Assembly: GCF_018223345.1 (NCBI RefSeq)
Contig: NZ_CP073587.1
Location: 2,081,001 to 2,145,000, forward strand
Reading direction: 5' to 3'
DNA from: Shewanella yunxiaonensis
Lineage (GTDB): Bacteria; Pseudomonadota; Gammaproteobacteria; Enterobacterales; Shewanellaceae
Length of the DNA: 64,000 nucleotides
In this document: positions 18,792-29,657 of the stretch, piece after piece
How positions within the stretch are numbered: position 1 is the first letter of the stretch
Layout of the letters: each line of letters starts with the position of its first letter
Made by a program: the position numbers and the translations under genes
The notes under the pieces: model-generated
What the model was told of the DNA's origin: nothing
The model's database searches: none
What the model saw: the letters and a program-made list of their open reading frames with translations, nothing else

Positions 18792-19859
18792 ATGAGCCAA
18801 AAGATACTTTTTATTGACCGTGACGGTACGCTGGTGGAAGAGCCGGCCATAGATAAGCAACTCGACCGACTTGACAAGTTGGTGTTTGAACCACAGGTGA
18901 TCCCGGCGTTGCTCAAATTGCAGAACGCTGGCTTTAAACTGGTGATGGTGTCCAATCAAGATGGTCTGGGAACAGATTCATTTCCTCAGGCAGATTTTGA
19001 TGCCCCCCATAATCTGATGATGCAGATTTTCAACAGTCAGGGGGTGGCATTCTATGATGTGCTCATCTGTCCACATTTCCCCGGAGATAACTGCAGTTGC
19101 CGTAAACCCAAGCTGGGCTTGGTAAAAGATTATCTCACCGGCGGTAAAATTGATTTTACCCGCTCAGCCGTGATTGGTGATCGGGAAACCGATATTGCAC
19201 TGGCTGATGCCATGGGCCTTAAAAGCTTCAAATATCAGCGTGGCGTATTAGGCTGGCAACAGATTGCTGATGAGCTGTTGTCGCGCCACCGCACCGCCGA
19301 AGTGGTGCGAACCACGCGAGAAACCGATATTCGTGTCACTGTCGATTTGGATAACCCTGGTCACAACGACATCAATACCGGGATCGGCTTTTTTGATCAC
19401 ATGTTGGACCAGATTGCCACCCACGGTAATTTCCGTTTGAGTGTGCAGGTTAAAGGCGATCTGCATATCGATGACCACCACAGTGTGGAAGATACCGGAT
19501 TGGCACTAGGCGATGCCCTACGGCAGGCATTGGGTGACAAACGCGGCATTGGTCGTTTTGGTTTCAGCTTGCCGATGGATGAAGCCCGTGGCGAATGTTT
19601 ACTGGACCTTTCTGGCCGACCTTTTATTAAATTCAACGCTGAATTCAACCGTGACAAAGTGGGCGAACTGGCCACTGAGATGGTACCGCACTTTTTCCGC
19701 TCCTTTGCGGACGGGTTACGCTGTACGCTGCATATTGGTTGCGATGGCGATAACGAACATCATAAGGTTGAAGCCTTATTTAAAGCTTTGGGCCGCGCAC
19801 TAAGACAAGCCATTCGCGTGGAAGGCGATGCACTTCCCTCAAGTAAAGGAGTCTTGTGA
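18792..19859 (+). CDS. hisB: Bifunctional histidinol-phosphatase / imidazoleglycerol-phosphate dehydratase HisB
   Basis: Two-domain enzyme of the enterobacterial type (355 residues). The N-terminal HAD phosphatase has the DRDGTL nucleophile motif (D9, D11) and a zinc loop with [11 protein letters not shown]. The C-terminal imidazoleglycerol-phosphate dehydratase (about 165-355) carries the paired metal-binding signatures [14 protein letters not shown] and [10 protein letters not shown]. It catalyses steps 7 and 9 of the pathway. AAGG lies upstream of the ATG, and the end abuts hisH. Confidence 0.98.
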   Translation: MSQKILFIDRDGTLVEEPAIDKQLDRLDKLVFEPQVIPALLKLQNAGFKLVMVSNQDGLGTDSFPQADFDAPHNLMMQIFNSQGVAFYDVLICPHFPGDNCSCRKPKLGLVKDYLTGGKIDFTRSAVIGDRETDIALADAMGLKSFKYQRGVLGWQQIADELLSRHRTAEVVRTTRETDIRVTVDLDNPGHNDINTGIGFFDHMLDQIATHGNFRLSVQVKGDLHIDDHHSVEDTGLALGDALRQALGDKRGIGRFGFSLPMDEARGECLLDLSGRPFIKFNAEFNRDKVGELATEMVPHFFRSFADGLRCTLHIGCDGDNEHHKVEALFKALGRALRQAIRVEGDALPSSKGVL

Positions 19860-20506
19860 TGAGCGAAACTGTCATTATCGATACCGGATGTGCCAATCTG
19901 AGTTCAGTGCGTTTCGCGTTTGAACGTTTGGGTGCCGATGTCAGTGTCAGCGATGATCCTGTGGTGATCCAAGCAGCCACCCGAGTGATCCTGCCCGGCG
20001 TGGGTAGTGCGCCGGCAGCGATGCAGTCAATCCGCCAGAAACAACTGGTGGAAGTGATCCAGGGCCTGACGCAACCGGTGCTTGGCGTTTGTCTGGGCAT
20101 GCAACTGATGACTGAATATTCCACAGAGCGCGGTGAAAAAGACGAAGACACTCAGTGTCTGGGCTTAATTCCCACCTCTGTTCGTGAACTCGATACCCAG
20201 CAACTGCCCACACCCCACATGGGGTGGAACCAGCTGTCACCGGTAATCATCAATCAGCAACCACATCCGTTATTTGCTGGCATCAGCGAAGGTGACTTTG
20301 TCTATTTTGTGCATTCATTTTGCGCGCCTGTCAGCGATTACAGCATCGCCCTCAGCGAGTATGGCGAACCGTTTAGCGCGGCAATTGCCAATGGTAATTT
20401 TATGGGTGTGCAATTCCATCCAGAAAAAAGTGCCGCCGTTGGAGCCAGAATCCTGCAGAACTTTCTGAAAATGACCAAGGAAAGTCTCAGTGGAGGTGCG
20501 GCATGA
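19859..20506 (+). CDS. hisH: Imidazole glycerol phosphate synthase glutaminase subunit HisH
   Basis: Class I glutamine amidotransferase that supplies ammonia to HisF (215 residues). The nucleophile is in GVCLGMQL (C78), and the His/Glu of the triad are in GVQFHPEKS. Two starts are adjacent: GTG at 19856 and ATG at 19859. The ATG is preferred because AAGGAG (19845-19850) is 8 nt upstream of it. The hisB stop overlaps the ATG by one base (TGATG). Confidence 0.97.
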   Translation: MSETVIIDTGCANLSSVRFAFERLGADVSVSDDPVVIQAATRVILPGVGSAPAAMQSIRQKQLVEVIQGLTQPVLGVCLGMQLMTEYSTERGEKDEDTQCLGLIPTSVRELDTQQLPTPHMGWNQLSPVIINQQPHPLFAGISEGDFVYFVHSFCAPVSDYSIALSEYGEPFSAAIANGNFMGVQFHPEKSAAVGARILQNFLKMTKESLSGGAA

Positions 20507-21240
20507 TTATTCCGGCAATTGATCTGATTGATGGTCAGGTGGTGCGCCTGTATCAGGGCGACTATGGCCAACAGACTACATTTGATTACAGCCCACTTGA
20601 ACAATTGCAGTCTTATGAACGCCAGGGTGCCAAATTACTGCATCTGGTAGATCTTACCGGTGCGAAAGATCCACAAAAGCGCCAGACAGCACTGATTGCC
20701 CGACTTGCGGCGGGACTCCAGACCCCACTGCAAGTGGGCGGCGGGATCCGTAGTCATGAGCAGGTAAAAGAATTGCTGCAATCGGGAGTCTATCGAGTGG
20801 TGATAGGTTCATTAGCCGTTAAGCAGCCCGAATTAGTCAAACAATGGTTTGCAGAATTTGGCGCGGAGCGTATTTGTCTGGCACTGGATGTCAATATCGA
20901 CACAGATGGCACTAAAGTTGTTGCCGTTGCTGGCTGGCAAAGCGGCGGCGGGAAAACGTTGGAATCCTTAGTGGCAGAATTCACTCCTGTCGGTCTCAAA
21001 CACGCATTGGTAACCGATATCAGTCGAGATGGCACCATGACCGGTGCGAATAATGCGCTCTACCACGAATTGGCCGAAAGCTATCCCAATATTCAGTGGC
21101 AGGCCTCTGGCGGTATTGCATCACTGGCTGACGTTGCTGCGGTTCGCGACAGCGGTGCCAGTGGCATTATTATTGGCAAAGCGCTACTCACTCAACAATT
21201 TAGCGTCACGGAGGCAATCCAATGTTGGCCAAACGCATAG
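20503..21240 (+). CDS. hisA: Phosphoribosylformimino-AICAR ribotide isomerase HisA
   Basis: Beta/alpha-barrel isomerase converting ProFAR to PRFAR (245 residues). It begins [20 protein letters not shown] with the catalytic Asp, and has phosphate-binding glycines in QVGGGIRS and [10 protein letters not shown]. Overlaps hisH by 4 nt and hisF by 19 nt. Confidence 0.98.
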   Translation: MIIPAIDLIDGQVVRLYQGDYGQQTTFDYSPLEQLQSYERQGAKLLHLVDLTGAKDPQKRQTALIARLAAGLQTPLQVGGGIRSHEQVKELLQSGVYRVVIGSLAVKQPELVKQWFAEFGAERICLALDVNIDTDGTKVVAVAGWQSGGGKTLESLVAEFTPVGLKHALVTDISRDGTMTGANNALYHELAESYPNIQWQASGGIASLADVAAVRDSGASGIIIGKALLTQQFSVTEAIQCWPNA

Positions 21241-22013
21241 TTCCCTGTCTGGATGTCAAAGCCGGTAAGGTGGTCAAGGGCGTGCAATTTCGTAACCATG
21301 AAATTGTTGGTGACATCGTACCGCTGGCACAACGTTACGCTGCTGAAGGTGCTGATGAACTGGTGTTTTATGATATTACGGCCAGTGCTCACGATCGTAC
21401 TGTTGATAAATCCTGGGTCAGCCGGGTAGCACAGCAGATTGATATCCCCTTTTGTGTCGCTGGAGGCATCCGTTCCATTGAGCAAGCACGGGAAATTCTG
21501 GCATTTGGCGCCGATAAAATCTCCATCAACTCCCCGGCATTATCGGATCCCAGTCTGATCCGGCGCTTACACGATGAATTTGGCCGTCAGTGTGTGGTTG
21601 TGGGTATCGACTCCTTCTATGACGCTGCCAGCGACAGTTATAAAGTGAAGCAGTTTACCGGAGATGAAGCCGCCACCCGCGACACTCAGTGGTACACATT
21701 GGATTGGGTGGAAGAAGCACAGAAGCAAGGCTGTGGCGAAATTGTCCTTAATGTGATGAATCAAGATGGCGTACGTCAGGGCTACGATATCAACCAACTA
21801 TCCAAGGTTCGTAGCGTTTGTGACGTCCCATTAATCGCCTCCGGTGGTGCTGGTGCAATGGAACATTTTCGCGATGTATTCATTGATGCCGGTGTCGATG
21901 CTGCCTTAGCCGCCAGTGTGTTCCATAAAGGTATTATTCCGATCCCGGAATTGAAACAGTATTTGCGCAACGCGGGTATCTGTATCCGCAATGACCAACC
22001 GCTGCAAGCATAA
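21222..22013 (+). CDS. hisF: Imidazole glycerol phosphate synthase cyclase subunit HisF
   Basis: Beta/alpha-barrel partner of HisH producing IGP and AICAR (263 residues, slightly longer than the usual 253-258 because of the C-terminal tail). Catalytic Asp is in [13 protein letters not shown] and in [13 protein letters not shown], with ammonia-tunnel and phosphate sites CVAGGIRS and [11 protein letters not shown]. It starts inside the end of hisA (19-nt overlap). Confidence 0.97.
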   Translation: MLAKRIVPCLDVKAGKVVKGVQFRNHEIVGDIVPLAQRYAAEGADELVFYDITASAHDRTVDKSWVSRVAQQIDIPFCVAGGIRSIEQAREILAFGADKISINSPALSDPSLIRRLHDEFGRQCVVVGIDSFYDAASDSYKVKQFTGDEAATRDTQWYTLDWVEEAQKQGCGEIVLNVMNQDGVRQGYDINQLSKVRSVCDVPLIASGGAGAMEHFRDVFIDAGVDAALAASVFHKGIIPIPELKQYLRNAGICIRNDQPLQA

Positions 22014-22025
22014 ACAGGAAGTAAC

Positions 22026-22682
22026 ATGACTCAATCAGAAACCCCCTCTTGTACCATGACGCCAGAACAGCAGCAGACATTGCTGAATGAACTGGATTGG
22101 GATAAACAACAGGGTCTAGTGCCTGCAATCGTGCAGGATTTTCACTCCGCAAAAGTCCTGATGCTGGGCTATATGAACCCGGAAGCACTGCAGACCAGCT
22201 TTGCTAAAGGCCTGGTAACCTTCTACAGCCGCAGTAAACAACGGTTATGGACGAAAGGTGAAACCTCAGGTAACCATCTGCAACTGGTATCCATTGCCAT
22301 GGATTGCGACCGTGACACATTGTTGGTTCAGGCAGTACCGACCGGTCCTACCTGCCATAAAGGCACCGATAGCTGCTGGGACGGCGAAGTGCATCCTTTT
22401 ATGCATCAACTCCAAGAATTAATTCACGGCCGCAAAAATGCCGATCCATCCACCAGCTATACCGCGTCACTGTTTGCCCGTGGCACCAAGCGGATCTCAC
22501 AAAAGGTAGGAGAAGAAGGCCTGGAAACAGCACTGGCGGCAGCGACGCATGACAAGTTTGAACTGGTCAATGAAGCTTCTGACCTGATCTACCACCTGTT
22601 TGTACTGTTGGAAGATCAGGATCTGTCATTGGCAGACATCAACGCTAATCTGGCGTTACGCCACCAGAAAGCCGGCAAGTAA
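22026..22682 (+). CDS. hisI: Bifunctional phosphoribosyl-AMP cyclohydrolase / phosphoribosyl-ATP pyrophosphatase
   Basis: HisIE fusion (218 residues) catalysing steps 2 and 3 of histidine synthesis. The N-terminal cyclohydrolase carries [18 protein letters not shown] and metal-binding cysteines in AMDCDRD and [12 protein letters not shown]. The C-terminal pyrophosphohydrolase has [17 protein letters not shown]. The ribosome-binding site AGGAAG lies upstream. Last gene of the operon, followed by a terminator. Confidence 0.97.
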   Translation: MTQSETPSCTMTPEQQQTLLNELDWDKQQGLVPAIVQDFHSAKVLMLGYMNPEALQTSFAKGLVTFYSRSKQRLWTKGETSGNHLQLVSIAMDCDRDTLLVQAVPTGPTCHKGTDSCWDGEVHPFMHQLQELIHGRKNADPSTSYTASLFARGTKRISQKVGEEGLETALAAATHDKFELVNEASDLIYHLFVLLEDQDLSLADINANLALRHQKAGK

Positions 22683-22697
22683 CCCGCTAAAAACGAC

Positions 22698-22726
22698 AAA
22701 GGCGATCTATCAGCGATCGCCTTTTT
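22698..22726 (+). terminator. Terminator of the his operon
   Basis: AAAGGCGATC (22698-22707) pairs with GATCGCCTTT (22715-22724), 7-nt loop, five T. It lies 16 bp after hisI and opposite the end of convergent zapC. Confidence 0.88.
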
Positions 22727-22744
22727 GCTATTCAAGCAGCTTTT

Positions 22745-23278
22745 TCAGGCCGCAACTATCTGTTGTTGGGCTCGCAGCGCAAACAAACGATCGTGCATAA
22801 CCTTGATGGTCTCGAATTTTTGCAGCGACTTCGTGTCACTCAACATGCATTCCTGATCCAACATCATCACGGTAGAGGCTTGCAGATTTGTCTCGATTAC
22901 CAATACCAGAATACGTTCACCACGGCATTTCACATTGAATAATTTACCGGCTTCACTATAGACACATACATCACTGCTTTCAAAAAACCAGGACTTCGGC
23001 ATTTGTGGCTTTTGTAGAAACCGTGCGGCGGTAGCATTCAATGCCAATTGAACCAGGCAAGCATCAGGCAATGACAAACGCTTGCTCAGGCAATCCAGTA
23101 ATTCAATATAATATCTGGCATGGTCCACATTGAATTCGAACTCACTGAGTGCATCTGGAATTAACGTCTTGGATTTGTAAGGGGTTAGAAATTCTAACTC
23201 TGAGCCCAGGGTTATACCCAAGACCCCATATGAGTCATCATATTTCCATTGCCAGCAACTTTCAGGCATTAATAACAT
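22745..23278 (-). CDS. zapC: Cell division protein ZapC
   Basis: ZapC homologue (177 residues from the ATG at 23278), a cytoplasmic protein that promotes FtsZ protofilament bundling at the Z ring. The family core KPQMPKSWFFES is present, and the gene is adjacent to pyrD as in E. coli. The open frame begins four codons earlier at a TTG (23290); neither start has a strong ribosome-binding site. Confidence 0.88.
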   Translation of the reverse strand: MLLMPESCWQWKYDDSYGVLGITLGSELEFLTPYKSKTLIPDALSEFEFNVDHARYYIELLDCLSKRLSLPDACLVQLALNATAARFLQKPQMPKSWFFESSDVCVYSEAGKLFNVKCRGERILVLVIETNLQASTVMMLDQECMLSDTKSLQKFETIKVMHDRLFALRAQQQIVAA

Positions 23279-23421
23279 AGCGTAGTCCAACCGACTTTTA
23301 TTATTATGGAAAGATAGTAGATGATATTTTATCCAATAGCAAAATATAGTTTAAATATTTTGCACTACTTTTCAACATTAAATATTTAAGATCGAAAGAT
23401 TAAGTGAGATCGTAGATATAA

Positions 23422-23446
23422 AAAAGGATCGCCACGCGATCCTTTT
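23422..23446 (-). terminator. Terminator of pyrD
   Basis: Perfect 11-bp stem, AAAAGGATCGC (23422-23432) and GCGATCCTTTT (23436-23446), with a CAC loop. It lies 24 bp after the pyrD stop and before zapC, so pyrD and zapC probably have separate promoters. Confidence 0.88.
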
Positions 23447-23470
23447 GATCAATTATCGCTCTTTACGATC

Positions 23471-24499
23471 TTATTTTTTATTTCTGGATCGATATGCTTC
23501 TACAATATCTCTAATCAGTTTTGGTCCCTGATAAATAAAGCCAGAATAAATCTGAATTAATTGTGCCCCCGCATCCAATTTGGCCATCGCATCTTCAGCA
23601 CAGATAACGCCACCACAACCAAGTATTGGCACCTGCCCTTGCAAGCAATCCGCCAGTTGTTTAATCACCTTGGTGGATAGCTCATTTAATGGCTTGCCGC
23701 TCAAGCCACCTGTTTCATTTGAATTAGCCAAGCCACTCACGCCATCACGACTTAATGTTGTATTCGTCGCAATAACGCCATCAAACTTATTTCTGATCAG
23801 TGCATCGGCTATTTTCTCAATTTCATCTTGAGATAAATCAGGTGCAATTTTAAGTGCTACTGGAACATATTTCTGATATTTGTCAGCTAATGCTTTTTGC
23901 TTTTCTTTAAGACTGGCTAACAAATCTTCCAACAACTCACCATATTGCATGGTGCGTAGTCCGGGAGTATTGGGTGATGAAATATTAACCGCAATATAGT
24001 CTGCATATGGATAAACTTTATCCATACAGATCAAATAATCATCTTTGCCCTGTTCGACGGGGGTGTCTTTATTTTTACCAATATTGACCCCGACCACAGC
24101 TTTAGATTTACGCGCCAGTAAATTTTTAACCAGATTATCGACGCCTTTATTATTAAATCCCATACGGTTAATAATCGCTTTCGCAGGCTTAATACGAAAC
24201 AACCGCGGCTTATCATTACCTGGCTGAGGCCTCGGTGTGACGGTTCCCACCTCGATATGGCCAAATCCCATCGCAGCAAAAGCATCGATTGCTTCCCCGT
24301 CTTTATCCATCCCGGCAGCCAGTCCCACTGGATTAGGGAAGGTTACGCCCATAAATTCCACTGGAACCGGCGCAATATCTTGGGCATAAAAACAGTTCAA
24401 AGGGTTGTTTGCAGAGGCCTTTAGGCCAGTCATAGCGAAATTATGGGCCACTTCCGGGTCCATCTGAAACATCACCTTTTGCGCGATTTTATAAAACAT
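23471..24499 (-). CDS. pyrD: Dihydroorotate dehydrogenase (quinone), class 2
   Basis: FMN enzyme of the inner membrane that oxidises dihydroorotate to orotate with quinone, the fourth step of pyrimidine synthesis. It has 342 residues from [11 protein letters not shown] (ATG at 24499, GGAG upstream), the usual length. The N-terminal helix is the quinone/membrane domain of class 2 enzymes. The catalytic region [11 protein letters not shown] has the class 2 serine, and GCGGV is the FMN phosphate site. An upstream ATG at 24532 would overlap the gdh terminator and is rejected. Confidence 0.96.
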   Translation of the reverse strand: MFYKIAQKVMFQMDPEVAHNFAMTGLKASANNPLNCFYAQDIAPVPVEFMGVTFPNPVGLAAGMDKDGEAIDAFAAMGFGHIEVGTVTPRPQPGNDKPRLFRIKPAKAIINRMGFNNKGVDNLVKNLLARKSKAVVGVNIGKNKDTPVEQGKDDYLICMDKVYPYADYIAVNISSPNTPGLRTMQYGELLEDLLASLKEKQKALADKYQKYVPVALKIAPDLSQDEIEKIADALIRNKFDGVIATNTTLSRDGVSGLANSNETGGLSGKPLNELSTKVIKQLADCLQGQVPILGCGGVICAEDAMAKLDAGAQLIQIYSGFIYQGPKLIRDIVEAYRSRNKK

Positions 24500-24515
24500 G
24501 TGTTCTCCTAGACCT

Positions 24516-24543
24516 AAAAAAAGCCCCGGCAAATGCCAGGGCT
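24516..24543 (-). terminator. Terminator of gdhB
   Basis: On the minus strand AGCCCTGGC, ATTT, GCCGGGGCT (one mismatch), then seven T. It lies 18 bp after the glutamate dehydrogenase stop and immediately before pyrD. Confidence 0.85.
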
Positions 24544-24560
24544 CTTGTTGTTATTATATA

Positions 24561-27500
24561 TTAACCATGCCCTTCACAATGCAAAATCAGCAGGTTCAGT
24601 TCACGCAGTGCCACAGAGAACTTGGCGAACTCATGAACACCTGATGTTTTGAAGTCAGCCAGCATCAGGAACCAACGTTCCAGCAACAGCTGATGACCTT
24701 CAATCCACTGGGCGATCACCACTTCTGCATCGCATTCAGTCGCACAACTTCTCAGAACGACAGAACTGAGTGAACGTTGCTGCCAGTCCAGATCTTCGCG
24801 GAACGCCGCCCGAGCCAAGACCTGCCAATGGTTAGACGCAGGCTGAGCATTAATCTGTTCCAGGAACCAGTGCAATTCAATGCGCGCGCCAAGCTTGTAA
24901 TAAGTCTCAGCAACCAGCGCAACAGTTTTGTTCTGCTGCTGTACTATCTGCGCAATGTCCAGAGTACAGAACAGTGTGCTCATCTTACCCACCAAACTCG
25001 CTACTGCTGTGGGTACCGCTTCGCGCTCCAGCGCTGCGATTTCGTCAGCAATGCCCTGCCATTCACCTTCCTGGAGGTAATGGTGAAGATTATCGCGCAG
25101 ATCTTCAAACACAGGTTTGAAGAAAGCAACATTCTGTTCAACATTCAGATTGCGGTTACGGTTACGTAATAACCAGCGGGTTGAGCGACGCATGTTACGA
25201 CGTAACTGATGCAACATTTCACTTTGCACCACGGCCGGAACCACGCCATTCAGGTCATCAATCGCCTGAATTAATTCACCCATACCGAATATTTCTCTAG
25301 CCATAGCGTAACAGATGGCAGATTCTGCAACTGAGGCACCAGTCTCATCCTGCATACGCTGAATGAAATTCATGCCCATTTCGTTGACGAGTTCATTGGC
25401 AAGTGAGGTGGCGATGATCTCACCACGCAGCGGATGAGTGCCCATCTTGTCGGCATACAGTTTCTGCAGTTTCTGTGGGAAATACGCCACCAGTAACTGA
25501 CTCAACCAAGAGTCCTCGGTCACTTCCGGTGTAACCAACTGCTCTTTAAGCAACATTTTACTGTAAGCCACCAGCACAGACAGCTCTGGACGAGTTAGGC
25601 CACGGTTGTTGGCCAGTCGCTCAGTCAGTTCCTCTTCAGATGGCAGGAACTCCAGCGCACGGTCAAGCTTGCCCTCTTTTTCCAAGTAGTGAATGAAGCG
25701 GATATGCTCTTTCAGCTGCTCAGCCGCATGTACCTGTGTAACCGACAAGGTGCGAGTCTGCTGTTCACAATCCTGAATCACGATATCAGCCACTTCGTCC
25801 GTCATTTGTTCCAGCAGGCTGTTACGTTGTTTAACCGTCAGATCCCCTTCTGCTACCAGGCTGTTAAGCAGGATCTTGATGTTAACTTCGTTATCGGAAC
25901 AATCCACGCCACCAACGTTGTCCACAAAGTCGGTATTCATGCGACCACCATTGGCGGCGTATTCGATACGACCCAATTGGGTACAGCCGAGGTTACCGCC
26001 TTCACCGATGATCTTTGCCCGAACATCAGCACCATTAACCCGCAACGCATCGTTTGCACGGTCACCAACATCTGCATTGGTTTCATGGCTGGATTTTACA
26101 TAAGTACCGATACCACCATTCCATAACAGATCCACTGGCATTTTCAGCAACTCTTTGATGAGTTCGCTTGGAGTCATGGATGCTTTATCTGTCGCCAGCA
26201 TAGTTTTCATTTCTGGGGTCAGATTGATGGCTTTAGCACTTCTGAGGAAAATACCACCGCCCTTGGAGATCAACTTACGATTGTAGTCATCCCAAGTGGA
26301 GCGCGGCAGATCGAACAGCCGTTGCCGTTCCACGAAGCTTTTCGCCGCATCCGGTGTCGGGTCGATAAAGATGTGCATGTGGTTGAACGCCGCCTGCAAG
26401 CGAGTGTGTTCAGATAACAACATACCGTTACCAAACACGTCTCCCGCCATATCACCAATACCGACGCAGGTGAAATCGCTAGTCTGGCAATCAATGCCCA
26501 CTTCGCGGAAATGCCGTTTAACAGATTCCCAGGCACCCTTAGCGGTGATCCCCATTTTCTTATGGTCGTAACCATTAGAACCACCAGAAGCAAAGGCATC
26601 TCCCAGCCAGAAGTTATATTCCAGCGAAATCGCATTAGCGATATCGGAGAAGGTTGCGGTACCTTTATCGGCGGCGACTACCAGATAAGGGTCATCATCA
26701 TCGTGGCGCACTACGTCAATAGGCGGAACCACCTCTTTGTTGACGATGTTATCAGTAATATCCAGCAGACCGTGGATGAAGATCCGGTAACATGCCTGAC
26801 CTTCTTGGAACACGGCTTCACGGCCACCGTCGGTAGGCATCTGCTTGCAGACAAAACCACCTTTGGCACCCACAGGCACGATTACGGTGTTTTTCACCTG
26901 CTGGGCTTTCACCAGACCGAGGACTTCAGTACGGAAGTCTTCACGACGATCGGACCAGCGCAGGCCGCCACGGGCAACGCGCCCACCACGCAGATGCACC
27001 CCTTCAACCCGCGGGCTATAAACGAAAATTTCGTACTTAGGCAGCGGTTTTGGCATTTCAGGGATCAAATCTGGAGAGAACTTAAAGGAGATATAATCCT
27101 TTGACTCTCCCGCAGCATCGAGCTGATAGAAGTTAGTTCGTACGGTGGCATTAATCAGTGCCAGATAACGGCGAATAATACGATCATCGTCCAGGCTTGC
27201 CACGTCTTCTAAGCGCAGCGCAATCTGCTCTTCAAACTTACTGGTAGTGCGGGTTTTCAGCTTCGGATTGAACTTACGGATGAACATTTTCACCAGCGAG
27301 TCAGCAATCTGAGGGTAACGGCTGAATGTCTCTTCGATATATGCCTGACTGAAAGTGGCGTCAATCTGACGCATATATTTGGCATAGGCACGCAAAATCG
27401 AGACTTCGCGACCAGACAGGCCGGTAGCTAACACCAAACGGTTGAAGCCGTCATCTTCCAGTTTCTTCTGCCATACCAGCGACAGCGCATTTTGAAAGCG

Positions 27501-29408
27501 GTCCTGACTATCAGTCAGATCTTCAGAAGCTGACCGCTGCACCGTCATCAGGAAGTCGAGGATCCAGAAAGTCTTGCTATCGGTGGTTGCTACTTCGTAA
27601 GGACGTTCGTTGATCACCCGCAAACCAAAGTTTTCCAACATCGGCAATACATCTGATAACGGGATTGGCTCGTCTTTGTGGAACAATTTCAGACGCACAG
27701 TGCTACTGTTAACTTCCGCTTCCTGTGGTTGATAAAACAGCATGCCAAGTTTGTGTTCATCATCTAACGCTTCCAACTGACGAATATCAACTACCGCGGA
27801 GGTAGGCAGCACATCGCCCTTGTAGCTTTGCGGGAAAGCGGAATCATAGCGTTTAAAGTAACGGTTACCCTGTTCTTCGCCAATGGCACTGACCAGAGCA
27901 TTTGCAAGTTTGTCGTCCCAGGAACGGGCGGCTTCGATTAGGTTGTTTTCTATAGCAGCCACGTCTACATCCACATCATTGTTATTGTCTACTTTCACGA
28001 TGTAATGAGTCCGACATAAAGATGATTCGGAGAAATAAGTAGTGAATTCTACTTCCTCATTACTCTTAAAGGTTTGCGCTAAAATACGCTGAGTATCCTG
28101 TCTGAGCTTAGTGTTGTATCTGTCTTTGGAGACATAAACCAGGCAGGAGAGAAAACGTCCAAAGGCATCTTTACGGACAAACAGTTTCAGTTTGTCACGG
28201 TCCTGCATCTCCAGCACGCCATGTGCAACACTTGCCAAATCTTCCACAGATGCCTGAATAATTTCATCGCGCGGCAAATTTTCAAGGATATTCAGCAAGG
28301 TCTTGTAATCATGAGAACGCGGGCCTAGTCCAGAAAGGTCCATAATCCGCTGCACCTTGTCAGCCAACAGCGGAATAGAGCGCGGACTCCGGTTGTACAC
28401 ATTGGAAACGTACAAACCCACAAAGCGATCTTCACCGATAACATTGCCTTGCTTATCAAAACGCTTGATGCCGATGTAGTCCACGTAGGCAGGGCGATGC
28501 ACTCGGCTCTTGGCTGAGCCCTTGGTCAACACCAATAACGAACTATTAAGGGCTTCACGGCGGGCCGTTTCTGATAAGGATGACAGCATCAAACCGTGTT
28601 CTGGTTGTTCTTTCCCAGGTTTGCTCATCAACCCCAGGCTGGAGGTCATATCAGGGACTAACTCGACATCACCAGCAACTCGGCGCAATTCATAGTAACG
28701 GTAACCCAACAACGTGAAATGATGGTCGTTGAGATAACTCAGGTAATTAACCGCTTCTTCGAGCTCTTTAGCATCGCCGGGGAATGGCCGTTTTGGCAGC
28801 TCAGCGATGATGTTAGCGAGCTTTTCTGTCATCGGCTGCCAGTCTTTTACCGCAGCAGAGACATCATGAAGCACAATTTCGATCTCTTTTTCTAGATGCT
28901 TGATATCTTTTTCACTGCTCTGACGGTCAATTTCTATCAGGAACACTGCCACTTTATCGGAGTCTTCACGACTGCCTTTAACACGGGTGACACCAGTGAT
29001 CTGATCTTTTTTTCGTTCAATTGCCAGAGGGGTGTGCAGCATCATATGAGAAGTGATACTGAGGCGTTTCAACGCCATCCCTAATGAATCAACCAAAAAC
29101 GGCATATCGGGCTGCACAATTTCGATAATTGTGTGGGACGATTGCCAGCCGTGCTTGGCTTGGGTGGGGTTAAAAACTTTCAGGTGAGTCTGTCCAACAG
29201 AGGTGTTAGACAGCGAATTCCACAAACTCAAAATAGCCCCATAAAGATCACTATCAGTACGGGCGAGCAAATCGTCTTTCGACATGTGGGCATACAGACA
29301 GGTAGCAAATTGCTCTACCTGAAGAGCTTGGGCTTTTGGAACTTTGGAGTGAATGAGATTAACTACATTCTCCAGTAACACTGAGGGCATTGAGTCTTTC
29401 AAAGCCAT
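24561..29408 (-). CDS. gdhB: NAD-specific glutamate dehydrogenase, large (180 kDa) class
   Basis: Very large GDH (1615 residues) of the class known from Streptomyces, Pseudomonas and Shewanella. It oxidises glutamate to 2-oxoglutarate and ammonia with NAD+, mainly for amino-acid catabolism. The catalytic core lies around residues 780-1250: GGRVARGGLRWSDRRED (about 805-820) and VPVGAKGGFVCK with the substrate lysine. The nucleotide-binding part has GEGGNLGCTQLGRIEYA. The long N-terminal part has ACT-like regulatory segments and the C-terminal part is all-helical. AAGGAA precedes the ATG. No frameshift is seen. The symbol gdhB is used loosely for this class. Confidence 0.95.
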   Translation of the reverse strand: MALKDSMPSVLLENVVNLIHSKVPKAQALQVEQFATCLYAHMSKDDLLARTDSDLYGAILSLWNSLSNTSVGQTHLKVFNPTQAKHGWQSSHTIIEIVQPDMPFLVDSLGMALKRLSITSHMMLHTPLAIERKKDQITGVTRVKGSREDSDKVAVFLIEIDRQSSEKDIKHLEKEIEIVLHDVSAAVKDWQPMTEKLANIIAELPKRPFPGDAKELEEAVNYLSYLNDHHFTLLGYRYYELRRVAGDVELVPDMTSSLGLMSKPGKEQPEHGLMLSSLSETARREALNSSLLVLTKGSAKSRVHRPAYVDYIGIKRFDKQGNVIGEDRFVGLYVSNVYNRSPRSIPLLADKVQRIMDLSGLGPRSHDYKTLLNILENLPRDEIIQASVEDLASVAHGVLEMQDRDKLKLFVRKDAFGRFLSCLVYVSKDRYNTKLRQDTQRILAQTFKSNEEVEFTTYFSESSLCRTHYIVKVDNNNDVDVDVAAIENNLIEAARSWDDKLANALVSAIGEEQGNRYFKRYDSAFPQSYKGDVLPTSAVVDIRQLEALDDEHKLGMLFYQPQEAEVNSSTVRLKLFHKDEPIPLSDVLPMLENFGLRVINERPYEVATTDSKTFWILDFLMTVQRSASEDLTDSQDRFQNALSLVWQKKLEDDGFNRLVLATGLSGREVSILRAYAKYMRQIDATFSQAYIEETFSRYPQIADSLVKMFIRKFNPKLKTRTTSKFEEQIALRLEDVASLDDDRIIRRYLALINATVRTNFYQLDAAGESKDYISFKFSPDLIPEMPKPLPKYEIFVYSPRVEGVHLRGGRVARGGLRWSDRREDFRTEVLGLVKAQQVKNTVIVPVGAKGGFVCKQMPTDGGREAVFQEGQACYRIFIHGLLDITDNIVNKEVVPPIDVVRHDDDDPYLVVAADKGTATFSDIANAISLEYNFWLGDAFASGGSNGYDHKKMGITAKGAWESVKRHFREVGIDCQTSDFTCVGIGDMAGDVFGNGMLLSEHTRLQAAFNHMHIFIDPTPDAAKSFVERQRLFDLPRSTWDDYNRKLISKGGGIFLRSAKAINLTPEMKTMLATDKASMTPSELIKELLKMPVDLLWNGGIGTYVKSSHETNADVGDRANDALRVNGADVRAKIIGEGGNLGCTQLGRIEYAANGGRMNTDFVDNVGGVDCSDNEVNIKILLNSLVAEGDLTVKQRNSLLEQMTDEVADIVIQDCEQQTRTLSVTQVHAAEQLKEHIRFIHYLEKEGKLDRALEFLPSEEELTERLANNRGLTRPELSVLVAYSKMLLKEQLVTPEVTEDSWLSQLLVAYFPQKLQKLYADKMGTHPLRGEIIATSLANELVNEMGMNFIQRMQDETGASVAESAICYAMAREIFGMGELIQAIDDLNGVVPAVVQSEMLHQLRRNMRRSTRWLLRNRNRNLNVEQNVAFFKPVFEDLRDNLHHYLQEGEWQGIADEIAALEREAVPTAVASLVGKMSTLFCTLDIAQIVQQQNKTVALVAETYYKLGARIELHWFLEQINAQPASNHWQVLARAAFREDLDWQQRSLSSVVLRSCATECDAEVVIAQWIEGHQLLLERWFLMLADFKTSGVHEFAKFSVALRELNLLILHCEGHG

Positions 29409-29657
29409 GATGATATTTCCTTAAGCGTCTATAGCTGCGCTTTTTTGTATTTAGGGTGCTTCTGCGAGCGACCTGGATCACCCAAAATTGTGACCTAGGT
29501 CTAGGCGCGAAGTTTATTACTAAACACCTCGTATTTCGAGGAAAATTTTAGTGTTATATAAGGGAGTTAGCCATTGTTGCGGCGCCCAAAAACAGTGTTT
29601 TGCCCATTTATCTGCTAAAGTTGAAAAACTATTCACGTAAAGCTATTAAACATGCCT

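Noticed and set aside
26511..27104. 197-codon plus-strand open frame inside the glutamate dehydrogenase gene
   Set aside because: Antisense shadow of the conserved catalytic region; no coding features of its own.
29409..29657. CCTCG/CGAGG hairpin and TGTGA half-site upstream of the glutamate dehydrogenase
   Set aside because: The stem is 5 bp and the TGTGA lacks a matching TCACA partner, so no CRP site is claimed.
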